From positions 1 through 48,804 of the forward strand of contig JAGMZX010000025.1 of NCBI GenBank assembly GCA_018005585.1: a DNA stretch of 48,804 bases, in the 5' to 3' direction. The DNA comes from Candidatus Hydrogenedentota bacterium (GTDB taxonomy: Bacteria > Hydrogenedentota > Hydrogenedentia > Hydrogenedentales > JAGMZX01). Position 1 is the first letter of the stretch, and every line of letters begins with the position of its first letter. Both the position numbers and the translations under genes were made by a program. The notes beneath the pieces are model-generated. The model was not told where the DNA came from and did no database searches. It worked only from the letters and a program-made list of their open reading frames with translations. Positions 25,288-34,443 of the stretch are shown piece after piece.

Positions 25288-28086
25288 TCAGTTAGCGCCG
25301 GATGTCACGTCGGGAATCAGCGACGGCGCAGCGACGACCGTCACGGGCGCGATGCGTTCGAGTCCGGCTTGCAGCCGCTGCGCGGGCCCGGTCACGACGA
25401 TGACCAGCTTGCCCGTGTCCACCGTAGCGCGCGCAAGCGCGGCGCAGGCCGCGGCGTCGGTTGCGGCGACGGCGTCCATCATGCGCTGGAAATAGTCCGG
25501 CGGCAGGCCTTCGGATTCGAGCAGCCACACGTCACCTGCTTCCTGTTGCGGCGTTTCGCGCCGCGCGGCGAGGCTGCCGGTGAGGAAGGTCTTCGTGTCG
25601 CCAAGTTCCTGGTCGTCGGGCGGAACGTCGCGCAGGCGCTCGAACTCAGCGAGCACGGTTCGGATGGCCTCGTCCACGGCATCAATGTTCGTGAAGGTCC
25701 CGGCGCCGAACTCGCCTGCCAGCCGCTGCGCCGAATAACCGCCCCACGCGCCGTAGGTCAGGCCTTTCTCGACGCGGACGGCCCGGTTGATCCGGCTGCC
25801 GAAGGCATCGCCGAAGTAGCCGCTGGTCACCTCTGCCGTGAAGTATCCGGGGTGGCTGCGCGTGATGCCGCGCTGGCCGATGCGGATTTGCGCCTGCGTC
25901 GCGGGCATGTCGACGATGTAAATGTGCGTCGGCGCGGGTTCCGGCAGCGGCGGCAGGACCGTTTCCGGCTTTGCGCCCTGTGCCTGCCACGCGCCGAAGG
26001 CCTTTTCGGCGAGCGCGGCGGCCCGCTCCATGTCGATATCGCCCGCGAAGATGAGCCATGCGGCATCCGGGCGGGCGTTGTCCGCCCACCACTGGCGCAC
26101 ATCATCCGGTTCGAGCTTGGCCACGTCGGCAACCTCGCCGCGGACCGTGCGCGCGTAGGGATGGTCCCCGTAAAGCCTGCGCCGGTATTCGCGCGCGACG
26201 ATATAGCCCGGCTCCATGGCCTGCACGATGAGTTCCGTGGCGACCTGCTGCTTGAGCTTGGCCAGTTCCTCGCCGGGGAACGCGGGACGCAGCATCGCCT
26301 CGGCCATGAGGTCCACGGCGCGCTCCGCGTGTTCGGTCAGGCACCCGGCATAGATGGCCGCGCTGTCCATCGCGGCGATGCCATTCATGGAAATCGCGTA
26401 GGTCTCCAGTTCGTCGGCAAACTGTTGCTCGGAAAACCGCGCCGAACCCCGGGTGAGCATGCTCATCGTCATGGCCGCCGCGCCCGGCTTCGCCTCGGTC
26501 CACGCGCCGCCGCGCAGGTGCAGTTCGATCGATAGATAGGGCACCTCGTGATTCTCGACCACGATGACCCTGACGCCGTTCCCGAGGACGCGCGACTGCG
26601 CCTTTGGCGCGGGGTCGTAACTGAGCGCGGCCGTCACGGGCGGGGTTTCCGGCCAGTCCGCGGGGCGCGTCACGCCCGGCCTGCCCGTGGGCGGCGGCTG
26701 CAGTTCCGGCGTGGGCGCCTGGACCGGTGTTTCTTCGATGCCGCCGGAGAACAACGTGCCGAACAAATTCTGCGCGACGCGAATCTCCGTGGCCTTATCG
26801 GGCGTGAGATAGGTCCGCGCAACGCGCAACAGGTCCGCTTCCGTGCAGCGGCGAATATCTTCGATACGGCGGTTGACGCGTGCGGTGTCGCCTTCGATCA
26901 CGCATGCCTGGCCGAGCGCGGCCGCCTTGCTGTCGGCCATGAGCCGTTCCGTTACCAAGTCGCGCAGCAGGTTGTTCCGCGCCTTTTCGAGTTCGCGCGG
27001 CGACACCGGCGCTTCGCACAGCCGGGTCATCTCCTCGAGCAGCGCGGCCAGCGCCGCGTCGCTCTTGGTTGACAGCGGCAGCAGCAGCGCGCCGATACCG
27101 AGACCACCGTCCCGTTCAAGGAACAGGGACATGCCCTGCGCCGCGACCGCAATCTGGTCCTGGGCCACGAGGCGGCGGTAGACGCGGCTGCTGTGGCCGG
27201 AGCCGGCAATGTGCGCGAGCAGCGCGAGCGGCGCGTAATCGGCGTGGTTCACGGGCGCCGTCGGGTAATAGAGCGCCACGACTGGCGCGGGCGCCTTCTC
27301 GGGCCGGAACGTGAAGGCGCGGCGCGTTCCCGGCGGCAGTTCGGCGGCGGCCACGCGCGGCGGGTCCGCGGCTTGCGGGATCCACCCGAAATACCGTTCC
27401 GCCAGCGCCATGGCCCTGTCGTGACCGACCGCTCCGGCGATAATCAGCGTTGCGTTATTCGGTACGTAATACGCCGTCCAGAAGGCGCGCAACTCGGATA
27501 CCGGCGCCGCGCGCAGATGAGCGATCATGCCCAGCGGCGTCCAGCGGTAGGGGCGTCCCTCGAAGACCACCGGCGGGATGTCCAAGAGCAGCGTGCCGTA
27601 GGGCTCATTCAGCGCAAGCCGCGATTCCTCCTCGACGACGCTTCGCTCCGTGTCGAAGGATTCCTGGTCGATTTTGAGGAAGGTCATGCGCTCGGCTTCG
27701 AGCCAGAGCGCGAGTTCAAGCTGATTTGCCGGGAGGGTCTGGAGATAGACCGTCTGGTCGAAACTGGTGTAACCGTTGTTATAGCCGCCGACACGGTGGA
27801 TGTAGTCGAAGTGGCCCGTGGGCCCGAGGCGGTCCGTGCCCCGGAACATCATGTGCTCGAACATGTGCGCAAACCCCTGCCGCTCCGGGTTCTCGTCCTT
27901 CGACCCCACGTGATACCAGACCTGCACGCTCACAATGGGACAGGAGAAATCTTCGAGCGTGATCACTCTGAGCCCGTTGTCGAGCACGCGTTCGCGATAA
28001 TCGAACGCGCCCGAATCCTGGGCGAAGGCACGGCATACCGCAACCGTAAAGACGAACGTGAAGATGACTGATTGTGCCGCGCGCAT
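25288..28086 (-). CDS. M16 family zinc metallopeptidase, two-domain, secreted
   Basis: A 932-residue pitrilysin-clan protease. A signal peptide (MRAAQSVIFTFVFTVAVCRAFAQ) directs export. The first half carries the inverted zinc motif HMFEH (H74, E77, H78) within RQGFAHMFEHMMF, and the downstream ERSVVEEESRLALNEPYG supplies the third zinc ligand. The second half repeats the fold (GAAAMTMSMLTRGSARFSEQ) but lacks HxxEH, as expected for the non-catalytic partner. PEKAPAPVVALYYP and GVRVIVVENHEVPYLSIELH mark the other M16 subdomains. GGAGGGAGG precedes the ATG. It lies antisense between the macroglobulin and PBP1C genes. It probably degrades peptides in the periplasm; its substrates are unknown. 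Confidence 0.93.
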   Translation of the reverse strand: MRAAQSVIFTFVFTVAVCRAFAQDSGAFDYRERVLDNGLRVITLEDFSCPIVSVQVWYHVGSKDENPERQGFAHMFEHMMFRGTDRLGPTGHFDYIHRVGGYNNGYTSFDQTVYLQTLPANQLELALWLEAERMTFLKIDQESFDTERSVVEEESRLALNEPYGTLLLDIPPVVFEGRPYRWTPLGMIAHLRAAPVSELRAFWTAYYVPNNATLIIAGAVGHDRAMALAERYFGWIPQAADPPRVAAAELPPGTRRAFTFRPEKAPAPVVALYYPTAPVNHADYAPLALLAHIAGSGHSSRVYRRLVAQDQIAVAAQGMSLFLERDGGLGIGALLLPLSTKSDAALAALLEEMTRLCEAPVSPRELEKARNNLLRDLVTERLMADSKAAALGQACVIEGDTARVNRRIEDIRRCTEADLLRVARTYLTPDKATEIRVAQNLFGTLFSGGIEETPVQAPTPELQPPPTGRPGVTRPADWPETPPVTAALSYDPAPKAQSRVLGNGVRVIVVENHEVPYLSIELHLRGGAWTEAKPGAAAMTMSMLTRGSARFSEQQFADELETYAISMNGIAAMDSAAIYAGCLTEHAERAVDLMAEAMLRPAFPGEELAKLKQQVATELIVQAMEPGYIVAREYRRRLYGDHPYARTVRGEVADVAKLEPDDVRQWWADNARPDAAWLIFAGDIDMERAAALAEKAFGAWQAQGAKPETVLPPLPEPAPTHIYIVDMPATQAQIRIGQRGITRSHPGYFTAEVTSGYFGDAFGSRINRAVRVEKGLTYGAWGGYSAQRLAGEFGAGTFTNIDAVDEAIRTVLAEFERLRDVPPDDQELGDTKTFLTGSLAARRETPQQEAGDVWLLESEGLPPDYFQRMMDAVAATDAAACAALARATVDTGKLVIVVTGPAQRLQAGLERIAPVTVVAAPSLIPDVTSGAN

Positions 28087-28438
28087 GGGAACCCTCCCTC
28101 CGTGCCCTCAGACACGCAAGACATCCTACAGAATCCATCAGCGGCGCCGCCACTGCATTGCGGCATTCCAGGGTTGGCTTGTTCAAAGGGGTTGTCTCAC
28201 GCCGGAGCGATGGCCGAACACCGTACTGTCGGCCGAATTTGGCCGGTGTCCAGATGGGCCCCCCGTTTCCGGCGGTATCGCCGGGGCATGGGCCGGGGAG
28301 AACCGAGGCCATGCAAGGCGGTTTTTCTGAACCTTTTGCCAAGCGGGAGGATTACACAGGCGCGCGGCCGCGTAACGGCAAGGGTGCTGGCCGGATGGTT
28401 ACAGTATAATGCGTGAGAGCGGATTCCGGATGCTCGCG
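28087..28438. other. divergent intergenic region between M16 and PBP1C genes
   Basis: No credible gene. It contains the M16 ribosome site, a perfect 6-bp hairpin CCGGCG-GTAT-CGCCGG (28269-28284), and a TATAAT at 28405-28410 without a good -35. That -10 includes the first possible PBP1C ATG (28409), which argues for a later start codon. Confidence 0.5.
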
Positions 28439-30751
28439 ATGAGTTTACGGCGGAACATTTCGGTAAAGGCGAGGCGCTTCCTGCGCGCGCTGGCGGCGCT
28501 TGCCGCGGTTGTTGCGCTGCTTGCCGCCTTGTCGCTCGCAGCCGGCGAGTGGCTGCTGCGCAGGCCTTTTGACACGGCGCCGTATCTGCGCGTGCGTGCT
28601 TCGGGCGAGATGGTAGACCGCAATGGCCGCCTGCTTTACGCGTTCTTGAACCCGGATGAGCAATGGTGCTTTGAACGCGGCCTCGACGATTTTAGCCCTT
28701 GGCTGATCCAGGCGACCGTGGCGGCCGAGGACCAGCGCTATTACGCGCATCACGGCGTGGACCTTTGGGCGATCGGCCGCGCGGCCACGCAGAACCTGTT
28801 TGGCGGGCGTGTCGTCTCCGGCGCGTCCACGGTCACCATGCAGGTAGTGAAACTGACACAGGGTGACACGCGTTCGGTCGCGGGCAAGGCGCGGCAAGCC
28901 TGGAATGCGCTGCGTCTCGAAAGAAACGCCAGCAAGCAGGCGATCCTGCGCAGCTACCTCAACAATGCGCCGTACGGCATGAACCTTATCGGCGCGGAAG
29001 CGGCGGCGCGCCGGTACTTTGGCGCGCCCGCTTCGGAATTGACGCTGGCCGAGGCGGCGTTGCTCGCCGCGCTGCCAAAGGCGCCCGGAGGGTGCATGCC
29101 GCTCGCCCACCCGCGGCGCGCGCGCGCGCGGCGCGACTATGTGCTGGGCCGTATGCTGGCCGAGGGATTCATCACGCGGGACCAATACGGCCGGGCCGTC
29201 GCGGACCCGGTTGCCGCGCGCTGGCATGAGTATCCGCAGCTGGCGCCGCATCTGGCCATGCGCCTGCGCGACGCCATCAAGACGGAAGGATGCGTGCGGG
29301 TTACCCTCGATGGCGTGGTGCAGGCGCGCATCGAGGACATGCTCAGCCGCGCACTGAACCGGTTCGAAGGCGATGTGACCAATGCCGCGGCGGTGGTTGT
29401 GGACGCGGCCTCGGCGACGCTGCTCGCGCGCGTGGGTTCCGCGGACTTCTTCCACACGCCGGGCGGCGGCCAGGTGGACCTGTGCGCCGCCGCGCGATCG
29501 CCGGGTTCGGCGCTCAAGCCGTTCCTGTATGCCCTGGCGATAGACCGGGACGTGCTCTACCCGCCGGAGATGCTGCTCGACGATACGATGGATTTCGGAT
29601 CCTACAATCCAGGCAATTTTGACGGCGAATACCGGGGCCTGATCAGCGCGACGGAGGCGCTGAGGCTTTCGTTGAACGTGCCTGCCCTGATCGTGCAACA
29701 CCGTATCGGCGCAGCGCCGTTCCAGCGGTTTCTGTGCGGGCTGGGGCTGAATACGCTGACGAAAGCGCCGGAACAGTACGGACTCGGGTTGACCTTGGGC
29801 AACTGCGAGGTGCGGCTCGAAGAACTGGCGGGCGCCTACGCGGCGCTCGCGAATCTGGGCGAATATCGCCCGATCTCGTATCTTGCGGGCGCCGCGCCCC
29901 GGACTGCAACGCGCGTCTTGTCGCGGGGTGCGGCGCTGGCCCTCTACACGATGCTTGAGCAGCCGTTTCCGGTCGAGCCGCGCGAAGGCCTGGTCCGCGC
30001 GCGGGGCGCGCAGCCGCGCGTCTGCTGGAAGACGGGCACCTCGACCGGCTACCACGACGCGTGGGCCTTCGCTTTCAACCGTCAGTACGTTGTCGGCGTC
30101 TGGGTCGGCAATAACACGGGCAAATCGTCGCGGCGGCTGGTCGGCGCGCAGGCGGCGCTGCCTATTGCGGCGCGCGTGATCCGGGCCCTGCCCGCGCTGA
30201 ACACGCCCGCATGGCCCGCGCTGGACGCGGACGTGCGCCGGGTTGTCATCTGCGCCGTTACCGGGCTGCCCGCGGGTGAGCACTGTCCGAATACCCGCGA
30301 GGGCCTCGTCGCGCGCAAGCAGTATCTGCACCGGCGCTGCGACGTGCACCGGCCCGGGGCGGATGGCGGCACGGCTGCGCGGTGGCCCGGTTCGTCCATC
30401 GGCTGGGACCTGGCGCGCGTGCGCACGCCCGACGCGGCGCAGGCGCACGCGGGCACGCGGCAGAACCTGCAGATTCTGTCTCCGACGGACCGGGGCAAGT
30501 ACGTGTTGACTGGCGAGACGCGGGGCGACCTGGTGCGGCTCAGCGCCTCGACGGGCGGCGAGGAACCGCTACATTGGTATGTGGACGGGCGCTATCTGGG
30601 CGAATCATCGGGGACAGCAACGCCGATGAACTGGAAGCTGGAGCCGGGCACGCACGTCGTGGCCTGCATGAACAACGACGGTGAAACGGACGAGGTGCGC
30701 TTCGAGGTCGTGCCGCCCAGGCCGTTCCTGGACCTCAAGAAAGGGGTGTGA
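28439..30751 (+). CDS. pbpC: penicillin-binding protein 1C (bifunctional transglycosylase/transpeptidase)
   Basis: An inner-membrane-anchored peptidoglycan synthase, 770 residues from the ATG at 28439 (MSLRRNIS). In-frame ATGs at 28409 and 28430 are alternatives and no start has a strong ribosome site. One signal anchor (~13-38) is followed by a GT51 domain with the catalytic Glu in VAAEDQRYYAHHGVD and STVTMQVVKL. The transpeptidase carries RSPGSALKPF (S357, K360), SLNVPA and KTGTS (K531). The BiPBP_C beta domain forms the last ~90 residues (LQILSPTDRGKYVL, WYVDGRYLGE). PBP1C and thioester macroglobulins are a known genomic pair, thought to repair wall breaches while trapping invading proteases. 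Confidence 0.94.
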   Translation: MSLRRNISVKARRFLRALAALAAVVALLAALSLAAGEWLLRRPFDTAPYLRVRASGEMVDRNGRLLYAFLNPDEQWCFERGLDDFSPWLIQATVAAEDQRYYAHHGVDLWAIGRAATQNLFGGRVVSGASTVTMQVVKLTQGDTRSVAGKARQAWNALRLERNASKQAILRSYLNNAPYGMNLIGAEAAARRYFGAPASELTLAEAALLAALPKAPGGCMPLAHPRRARARRDYVLGRMLAEGFITRDQYGRAVADPVAARWHEYPQLAPHLAMRLRDAIKTEGCVRVTLDGVVQARIEDMLSRALNRFEGDVTNAAAVVVDAASATLLARVGSADFFHTPGGGQVDLCAAARSPGSALKPFLYALAIDRDVLYPPEMLLDDTMDFGSYNPGNFDGEYRGLISATEALRLSLNVPALIVQHRIGAAPFQRFLCGLGLNTLTKAPEQYGLGLTLGNCEVRLEELAGAYAALANLGEYRPISYLAGAAPRTATRVLSRGAALALYTMLEQPFPVEPREGLVRARGAQPRVCWKTGTSTGYHDAWAFAFNRQYVVGVWVGNNTGKSSRRLVGAQAALPIAARVIRALPALNTPAWPALDADVRRVVICAVTGLPAGEHCPNTREGLVARKQYLHRRCDVHRPGADGGTAARWPGSSIGWDLARVRTPDAAQAHAGTRQNLQILSPTDRGKYVLTGETRGDLVRLSASTGGEEPLHWYVDGRYLGESSGTATPMNWKLEPGTHVVACMNNDGETDEVRFEVVPPRPFLDLKKGV

Positions 30752-30765
30752 CGCGCCGCGCGGGG

Positions 30766-31623
30766 CTATTCCCCGGCTGCCCGCGCGGCCGTGTATTCGC
30801 GGATGCGGAAGGCAACGGCGGAGAACACGACGAAGACAACCGAAACGATGAACAACGTGAGCAGCGCGTCCTGGTTCTCTATGGGGATGGCGTTCTTTTG
30901 AAAGCCAAGCGCGGTCTGCTCGAAGACATCCTGGGGCCGCGCCACGTCCGATTTCGGGTACAGGGTCTCGAGGTATTTCTGCAGGGTAAGAAAATCGACC
31001 AGCCCGGGAATCTGCATGGCGACACGCTGCCAGCCGAACAGCAGCAGGAGACCGTAGATAATGGGGCGCTTCGAGAAGGTGCCGAGGAACAGGCACAGCG
31101 AACCGTACGCAAGGATAGCGAGGGTCAGCACGCCGCAGTACTGCAGCAGGCGCAGCACGTGCGCCGCGGTGAATTCCAGGTTTGCCAGGCTGCGGCAGCC
31201 GGCAAACACCAGCGCGGCCGATACGCACAGCAGGCTCGCGCACAGGAACACGTAGGCCAGAAAACGCCCGACAATCCATGCGGACCGGGGCAGCGGCCGC
31301 GTGAGGATGTAGGCGATGGTCTGGGTCTCCACGTCCTCGCCGACGAGCATTCCCGCGAAAAACAGAGCGAGCACGGGCGCAAGGATGCCGACGTAGAGGT
31401 CTTCCATCATGCGGACGAAGGTTACGTCCCCGAGGGCGGCGAAGGGAGTCCTGGAGAGGAACGCGAGCGCGGGCGGCAGGAGCACGGGCAGCAGCGCAAT
31501 TGCGGCGGCCAGAATGAGGCGGCTCCGGCGCAGCATCATCACAACGGCATGGCTGAACGCCACGCGCACGTAGCCCGGATATCCGATAACCGGCGGCGCG
31601 GCTTGCTCTTGCGCGGCGGACAC
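30766..31623 (-). CDS. ABC-2 type transporter permease
   Basis: A 285-residue inner-membrane permease with about six hydrophobic segments. It has the ABC-2 features of a cytoplasmic lead, GEDVETQTIAYILTRPLPRSAWIVGRF, an amphipathic coupling-helix motif common to this class. A hydrophilic periplasmic loop (~195-245, LQKYLETLYPKSDVARPQDV) precedes the last helix. It is the last gene of the run, 9 nt after its ATPase. By family it exports a lipid, drug or polymer; substrate unknown. It converges with PBP1C with a 14-nt gap. Confidence 0.85.
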   Translation of the reverse strand: MSAAQEQAAPPVIGYPGYVRVAFSHAVVMMLRRSRLILAAAIALLPVLLPPALAFLSRTPFAALGDVTFVRMMEDLYVGILAPVLALFFAGMLVGEDVETQTIAYILTRPLPRSAWIVGRFLAYVFLCASLLCVSAALVFAGCRSLANLEFTAAHVLRLLQYCGVLTLAILAYGSLCLFLGTFSKRPIIYGLLLLFGWQRVAMQIPGLVDFLTLQKYLETLYPKSDVARPQDVFEQTALGFQKNAIPIENQDALLTLFIVSVVFVVFSAVAFRIREYTAARAAGE

Positions 31624-31632
31624 GGCGGTCTC

Positions 31633-32550
31633 CTAATGAATCAGGTAATCGAACACTGATTGCAGGTTGTCGTCGGCGCACGCTATCGAGCGTATGCCGA
31701 GCGTTTCGTCCAGCATGAGTTCGTTCAGCTTCTCGTAGCAATGATTGGGGTCGCGCGTGCGCAGCGTGGCGCGGCCATCCTCGAATTGGATTCCGATCGT
31801 GGACGGTTCCGTGACGAAATGGGCGGACACGCGCCTCGGGTCGCCGCATTCGACCGTGATCGTGTGGGGATGTTCGTCGATGAGGTCGCGGATTTCGCGC
31901 ACGTGGCCCTGCGCTATCAAGGCGCCGTGGTACAGGAGCACGACGTTGTCCGTGGCGCGCTCGATCTCGTGCAGCACATGGCTGGACACCACGACGCTCC
32001 GGCCTTCGTCGCCAAGACGGCGGATCAACTGGAACATCTCCTCGCGGCCTTCGGGGTCCAGGCCGCTCATGGGCTCGTCCAGGAGCAGGAAACCGGGGTT
32101 TGTGGCGAGGGCCTGTGCGATCTTGATGCGCTGGCGCATGCCCTTGCTGTATTCGCGGATCGGGTCGTGCATGCGCCCGGTCATGTGCACCTGTTCAAGC
32201 GCGTCGTTCGCGACCTTGCGCGCGGCGCGGACCGTCATGCCCCAGAACCGGTTCATCCAGTAGACGAATTCGAACCCGCTCATGTTCTCGTAAAACTTGT
32301 CCGTTTCGGGGCAATAGCCGATGCGCCGCAGCACCCGCCGGTTGTTGCGCGGCGCTTCGCCGAAGACTTCGATCTCGCCCCGGCTCGGCCGGTACAGGCC
32401 CAGCGCTATCTTGATGAAGGTGCTCTTGCCCGCTCCATTCGGCCCGAGCAAGCCGGTGACCCCTTCCTCGATAACCACGCTCAGGTTGTTCAGCGCCACG
32501 ACCTCGCCGAACCATTTCGAGAGTTCCTTGACTCGTATTACGGCGCTCAT
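31633..32550 (-). CDS. ABC transporter ATP-binding protein (partner of 30766-31623)
   Basis: A 305-residue nucleotide-binding protein. The start at 32550 (MSAVIRVKELSKWFGEVVAL) overlaps the upstream permease stop as ATGA. Walker A is GPNGAGKST, the signature is YSKGMRQRI, Walker B is FLLLDEPMSGLD and the switch is SSHVLHE. A C-terminal extension of about 85 residues (ITVECGDPRRVSAHFVTEP onward) is typical of export-type ABC-2 ATPases. The open frame extends to 33015 but that part is a shadow of the permease. It pairs with the permease immediately downstream. Confidence 0.93.
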   Translation of the reverse strand: MSAVIRVKELSKWFGEVVALNNLSVVIEEGVTGLLGPNGAGKSTFIKIALGLYRPSRGEIEVFGEAPRNNRRVLRRIGYCPETDKFYENMSGFEFVYWMNRFWGMTVRAARKVANDALEQVHMTGRMHDPIREYSKGMRQRIKIAQALATNPGFLLLDEPMSGLDPEGREEMFQLIRRLGDEGRSVVVSSHVLHEIERATDNVVLLYHGALIAQGHVREIRDLIDEHPHTITVECGDPRRVSAHFVTEPSTIGIQFEDGRATLRTRDPNHCYEKLNELMLDETLGIRSIACADDNLQSVFDYLIH

Positions 32551-33431
32551 GCGGCGACCTCCGCCCGGCGCACGGCGCGGCAGATAATCCAGAACAGGAC
32601 CGCGCAGACCGCGCCCAGCACGCCCACCGCCAGACCCAGGTCGATGCGCGTGAGGTAGCCGCGCTGCTTGAGACAGGCAATGCCGATGCGGTCCACAACC
32701 GTGGGGATCGAGACGACGAGGTATTCCGGGTCGCGCAGCATCTGGGCAAGCAGCACGCCCATGCCCGAACTCGCGATAACGACCATGAACACGGCGATGG
32801 CGGCGTAGCGCTGGCTGCGCGAAAGCGCCGACGCGGCAAGCACGCCCAGCGCCGCGGGCGCCACCATCGCGCTGGAGAACGCGAAACTCGCGGGCGCCCA
32901 CCACCACGTTGCAGCGAACTCCGCCGCGTCCGCCATGAGCGCATTGTGCAGGACCACGAGCAGCGCGGCGGGCAAGGCGGTCAACGACAGGCCAACGGCG
33001 GCCAGGGCGCAGCACTTGCCAAGCACGTAATCGATCCAGGTCAGCGGCTTCGCGAAGTAGACTTCCATCAGGTTATTGACGAAATCGTTGCCGATCGCGC
33101 CCGACCCGGAGTAAATGAGGGTCAGAAACACGATATACGACTGGAAGTGCAGGAACATGTAGAAGAGGCGTTCGTCGACCAGGAAGGCGCGCTGTTGCAG
33201 CAGGAACCGGAGTTCTGTCTGCTGAAACAAGGCCATGTTCTGGCGGCTGAAATCATAGAGTACGACGACCAGCACGTAAAAGAGGAGGTGCAACATTGCG
33301 AGCAGCACAAGCCCCTTGAAAATGCGCGCGCGGGCGAGCAGGCTCAGTTCCTGCGCGGCGACGGTCCACCACCGGAAGCGCCTGCGAAGCGTCCCGTCGT
33401 ACTGGCGGTAGGTCTGCGGGTAGATCGGCAC
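32547..33431 (-). CDS. ABC-2 type transporter permease (first permease of the pair)
   Basis: A 294-residue membrane protein with about six helices. It opens MPIYPQTYRQYDGTLRRRFRWW, a cytoplasmic lead seen in ABC-2 permeases. The coupling motif GSGAIGNDFVNNLMEVYFAKPLTW includes the residues expected to touch the ATPase. A long periplasmic loop (~62-92) lies between the first two helices. It starts 2 nt after the stop of the upstream ATPase and overlaps the next one, so each ATPase has its own permease. Confidence 0.87.
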   Translation of the reverse strand: MPIYPQTYRQYDGTLRRRFRWWTVAAQELSLLARARIFKGLVLLAMLHLLFYVLVVVLYDFSRQNMALFQQTELRFLLQQRAFLVDERLFYMFLHFQSYIVFLTLIYSGSGAIGNDFVNNLMEVYFAKPLTWIDYVLGKCCALAAVGLSLTALPAALLVVLHNALMADAAEFAATWWWAPASFAFSSAMVAPAALGVLAASALSRSQRYAAIAVFMVVIASSGMGVLLAQMLRDPEYLVVSIPTVVDRIGIACLKQRGYLTRIDLGLAVGVLGAVCAVLFWIICRAVRRAEVAA

Positions 33432-33433
33432 GG

Positions 33434-34342
33434 TTACGCCTTTCCCAGCGCCTTGAGGAAGACTTCTTCCAGCGAGGTGCGCACCGGCTGGAAGTGGCGG
33501 ATGTGCGTCTTCGCGGCGCGCGCCGCTTCGAACAGGTCCCCGGGGCCGTTGCCCGCGGTCACGAGGAGACTGCCGGCGCGGTCCTTTTTCCAGCGGGCGC
33601 CGCGGCGTTCGAGCGCGGCGCAGAATTCGGACTCGTGGTCGCGCACGCGCACTTCGAAGTGGTCGTCGTGTGCCGCCGTGAGTTCGTCGATGCGGCCTTC
33701 GCGCACGATCTTGCCATTGTTGATCATGACTACGCGCTCGCAGACGTGCTGCACGTCCGGCAGCAGGTGTGAGGAAAGCAGGACGGTGACGCCGCGCCGT
33801 TCCGCGATGTCGCGGATTAAATCGAGCATCTGGATGCGCCCGGTCGGGTCCAGGCCGTTGGTCGGTTCGTCGAGCAGCACGAGTTTCGGGTCGTGAATGA
33901 GCGCCTGAGCAAGTTTGACCCGCTGCAGCATGCCGGTCGAGTACGTCTCCATGAGGCGGTAGCGGCTGTCGCCGAGGCGGACGTAGCTCAGCACCTCGTG
34001 CGCCCGCTCCATGGCGTCTACGTACGTCATGCCGATCAGGCGCCCGCAGTAGGTAAGGAAATTGACCGCACTGACCTTCGGGCTCGAAACCTCGCGCTCG
34101 GGCATATACCCGATGCGGAGGCGTACCTCCAGCGCGTGCCGCGGCATGGCCTTGCCGAACAGCGAGACGCGCCCGCTCGACGCGCGATTGAAGCCGAGGA
34201 GCGTCCGGATAAGCGTGCTCTTGCCCGCGCCGTTCGGCCCGAGCAGGCCGACAGCGCCGCCTTCGATGGCGCAGGTCACGCCATCGAGCGCAATGAAGTC
34301 GCCATAGGCGACCACCACATCTTCGAGTTCGACCAATGCCAT
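33434..34342 (-). CDS. ABC transporter ATP-binding protein (partner of 32547-33431)
   Basis: A 302-residue ATPase. Walker A is GPNGAGKST, the signature is YSTGMLQRV, Walker B is LVLLDEPTNGLD and the switch is SSHLLPD. The C-terminal domain (~220-300) is the usual export-type extension, ending SLEEVFLKALGKA. I took the ATG at 34342 (MALVELEDVVVAYG) because family alignment begins there, although no ribosome site precedes it; a TTG at 34408 is in frame. It follows the large carboxypeptidase-regulatory-like gene by 101 nt on the same strand. Confidence 0.92.
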   Translation of the reverse strand: MALVELEDVVVAYGDFIALDGVTCAIEGGAVGLLGPNGAGKSTLIRTLLGFNRASSGRVSLFGKAMPRHALEVRLRIGYMPEREVSSPKVSAVNFLTYCGRLIGMTYVDAMERAHEVLSYVRLGDSRYRLMETYSTGMLQRVKLAQALIHDPKLVLLDEPTNGLDPTGRIQMLDLIRDIAERRGVTVLLSSHLLPDVQHVCERVVMINNGKIVREGRIDELTAAHDDHFEVRVRDHESEFCAALERRGARWKKDRAGSLLVTAGNGPGDLFEAARAAKTHIRHFQPVRTSLEEVFLKALGKA

Positions 34343-34443
34343 GGATGCAGCCGCGCAGGGAGACTGGCGCGCCTTTTCCTCGATTTCTCCGGCCTGGAGT
34401 ACGGTCAAGGCTCTCGAGAAAGCCGCGTAGCCGATTCAGCCGG

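Noticed and set aside
27193-28071. 292-codon + strand ORF inside the M16 gene
   Set aside because: Antisense to the catalytic half of the protease; no domain.
28445-30448. 667-codon minus-strand ORF opposite pbpC
   Set aside because: Arg/Gln-rich antisense shadow; no start context and no family motif.
31660-32658. 332-codon + strand ORF opposite the ABC ATPase
   Set aside because: Shadow of Walker-motif coding DNA, low-complexity product.
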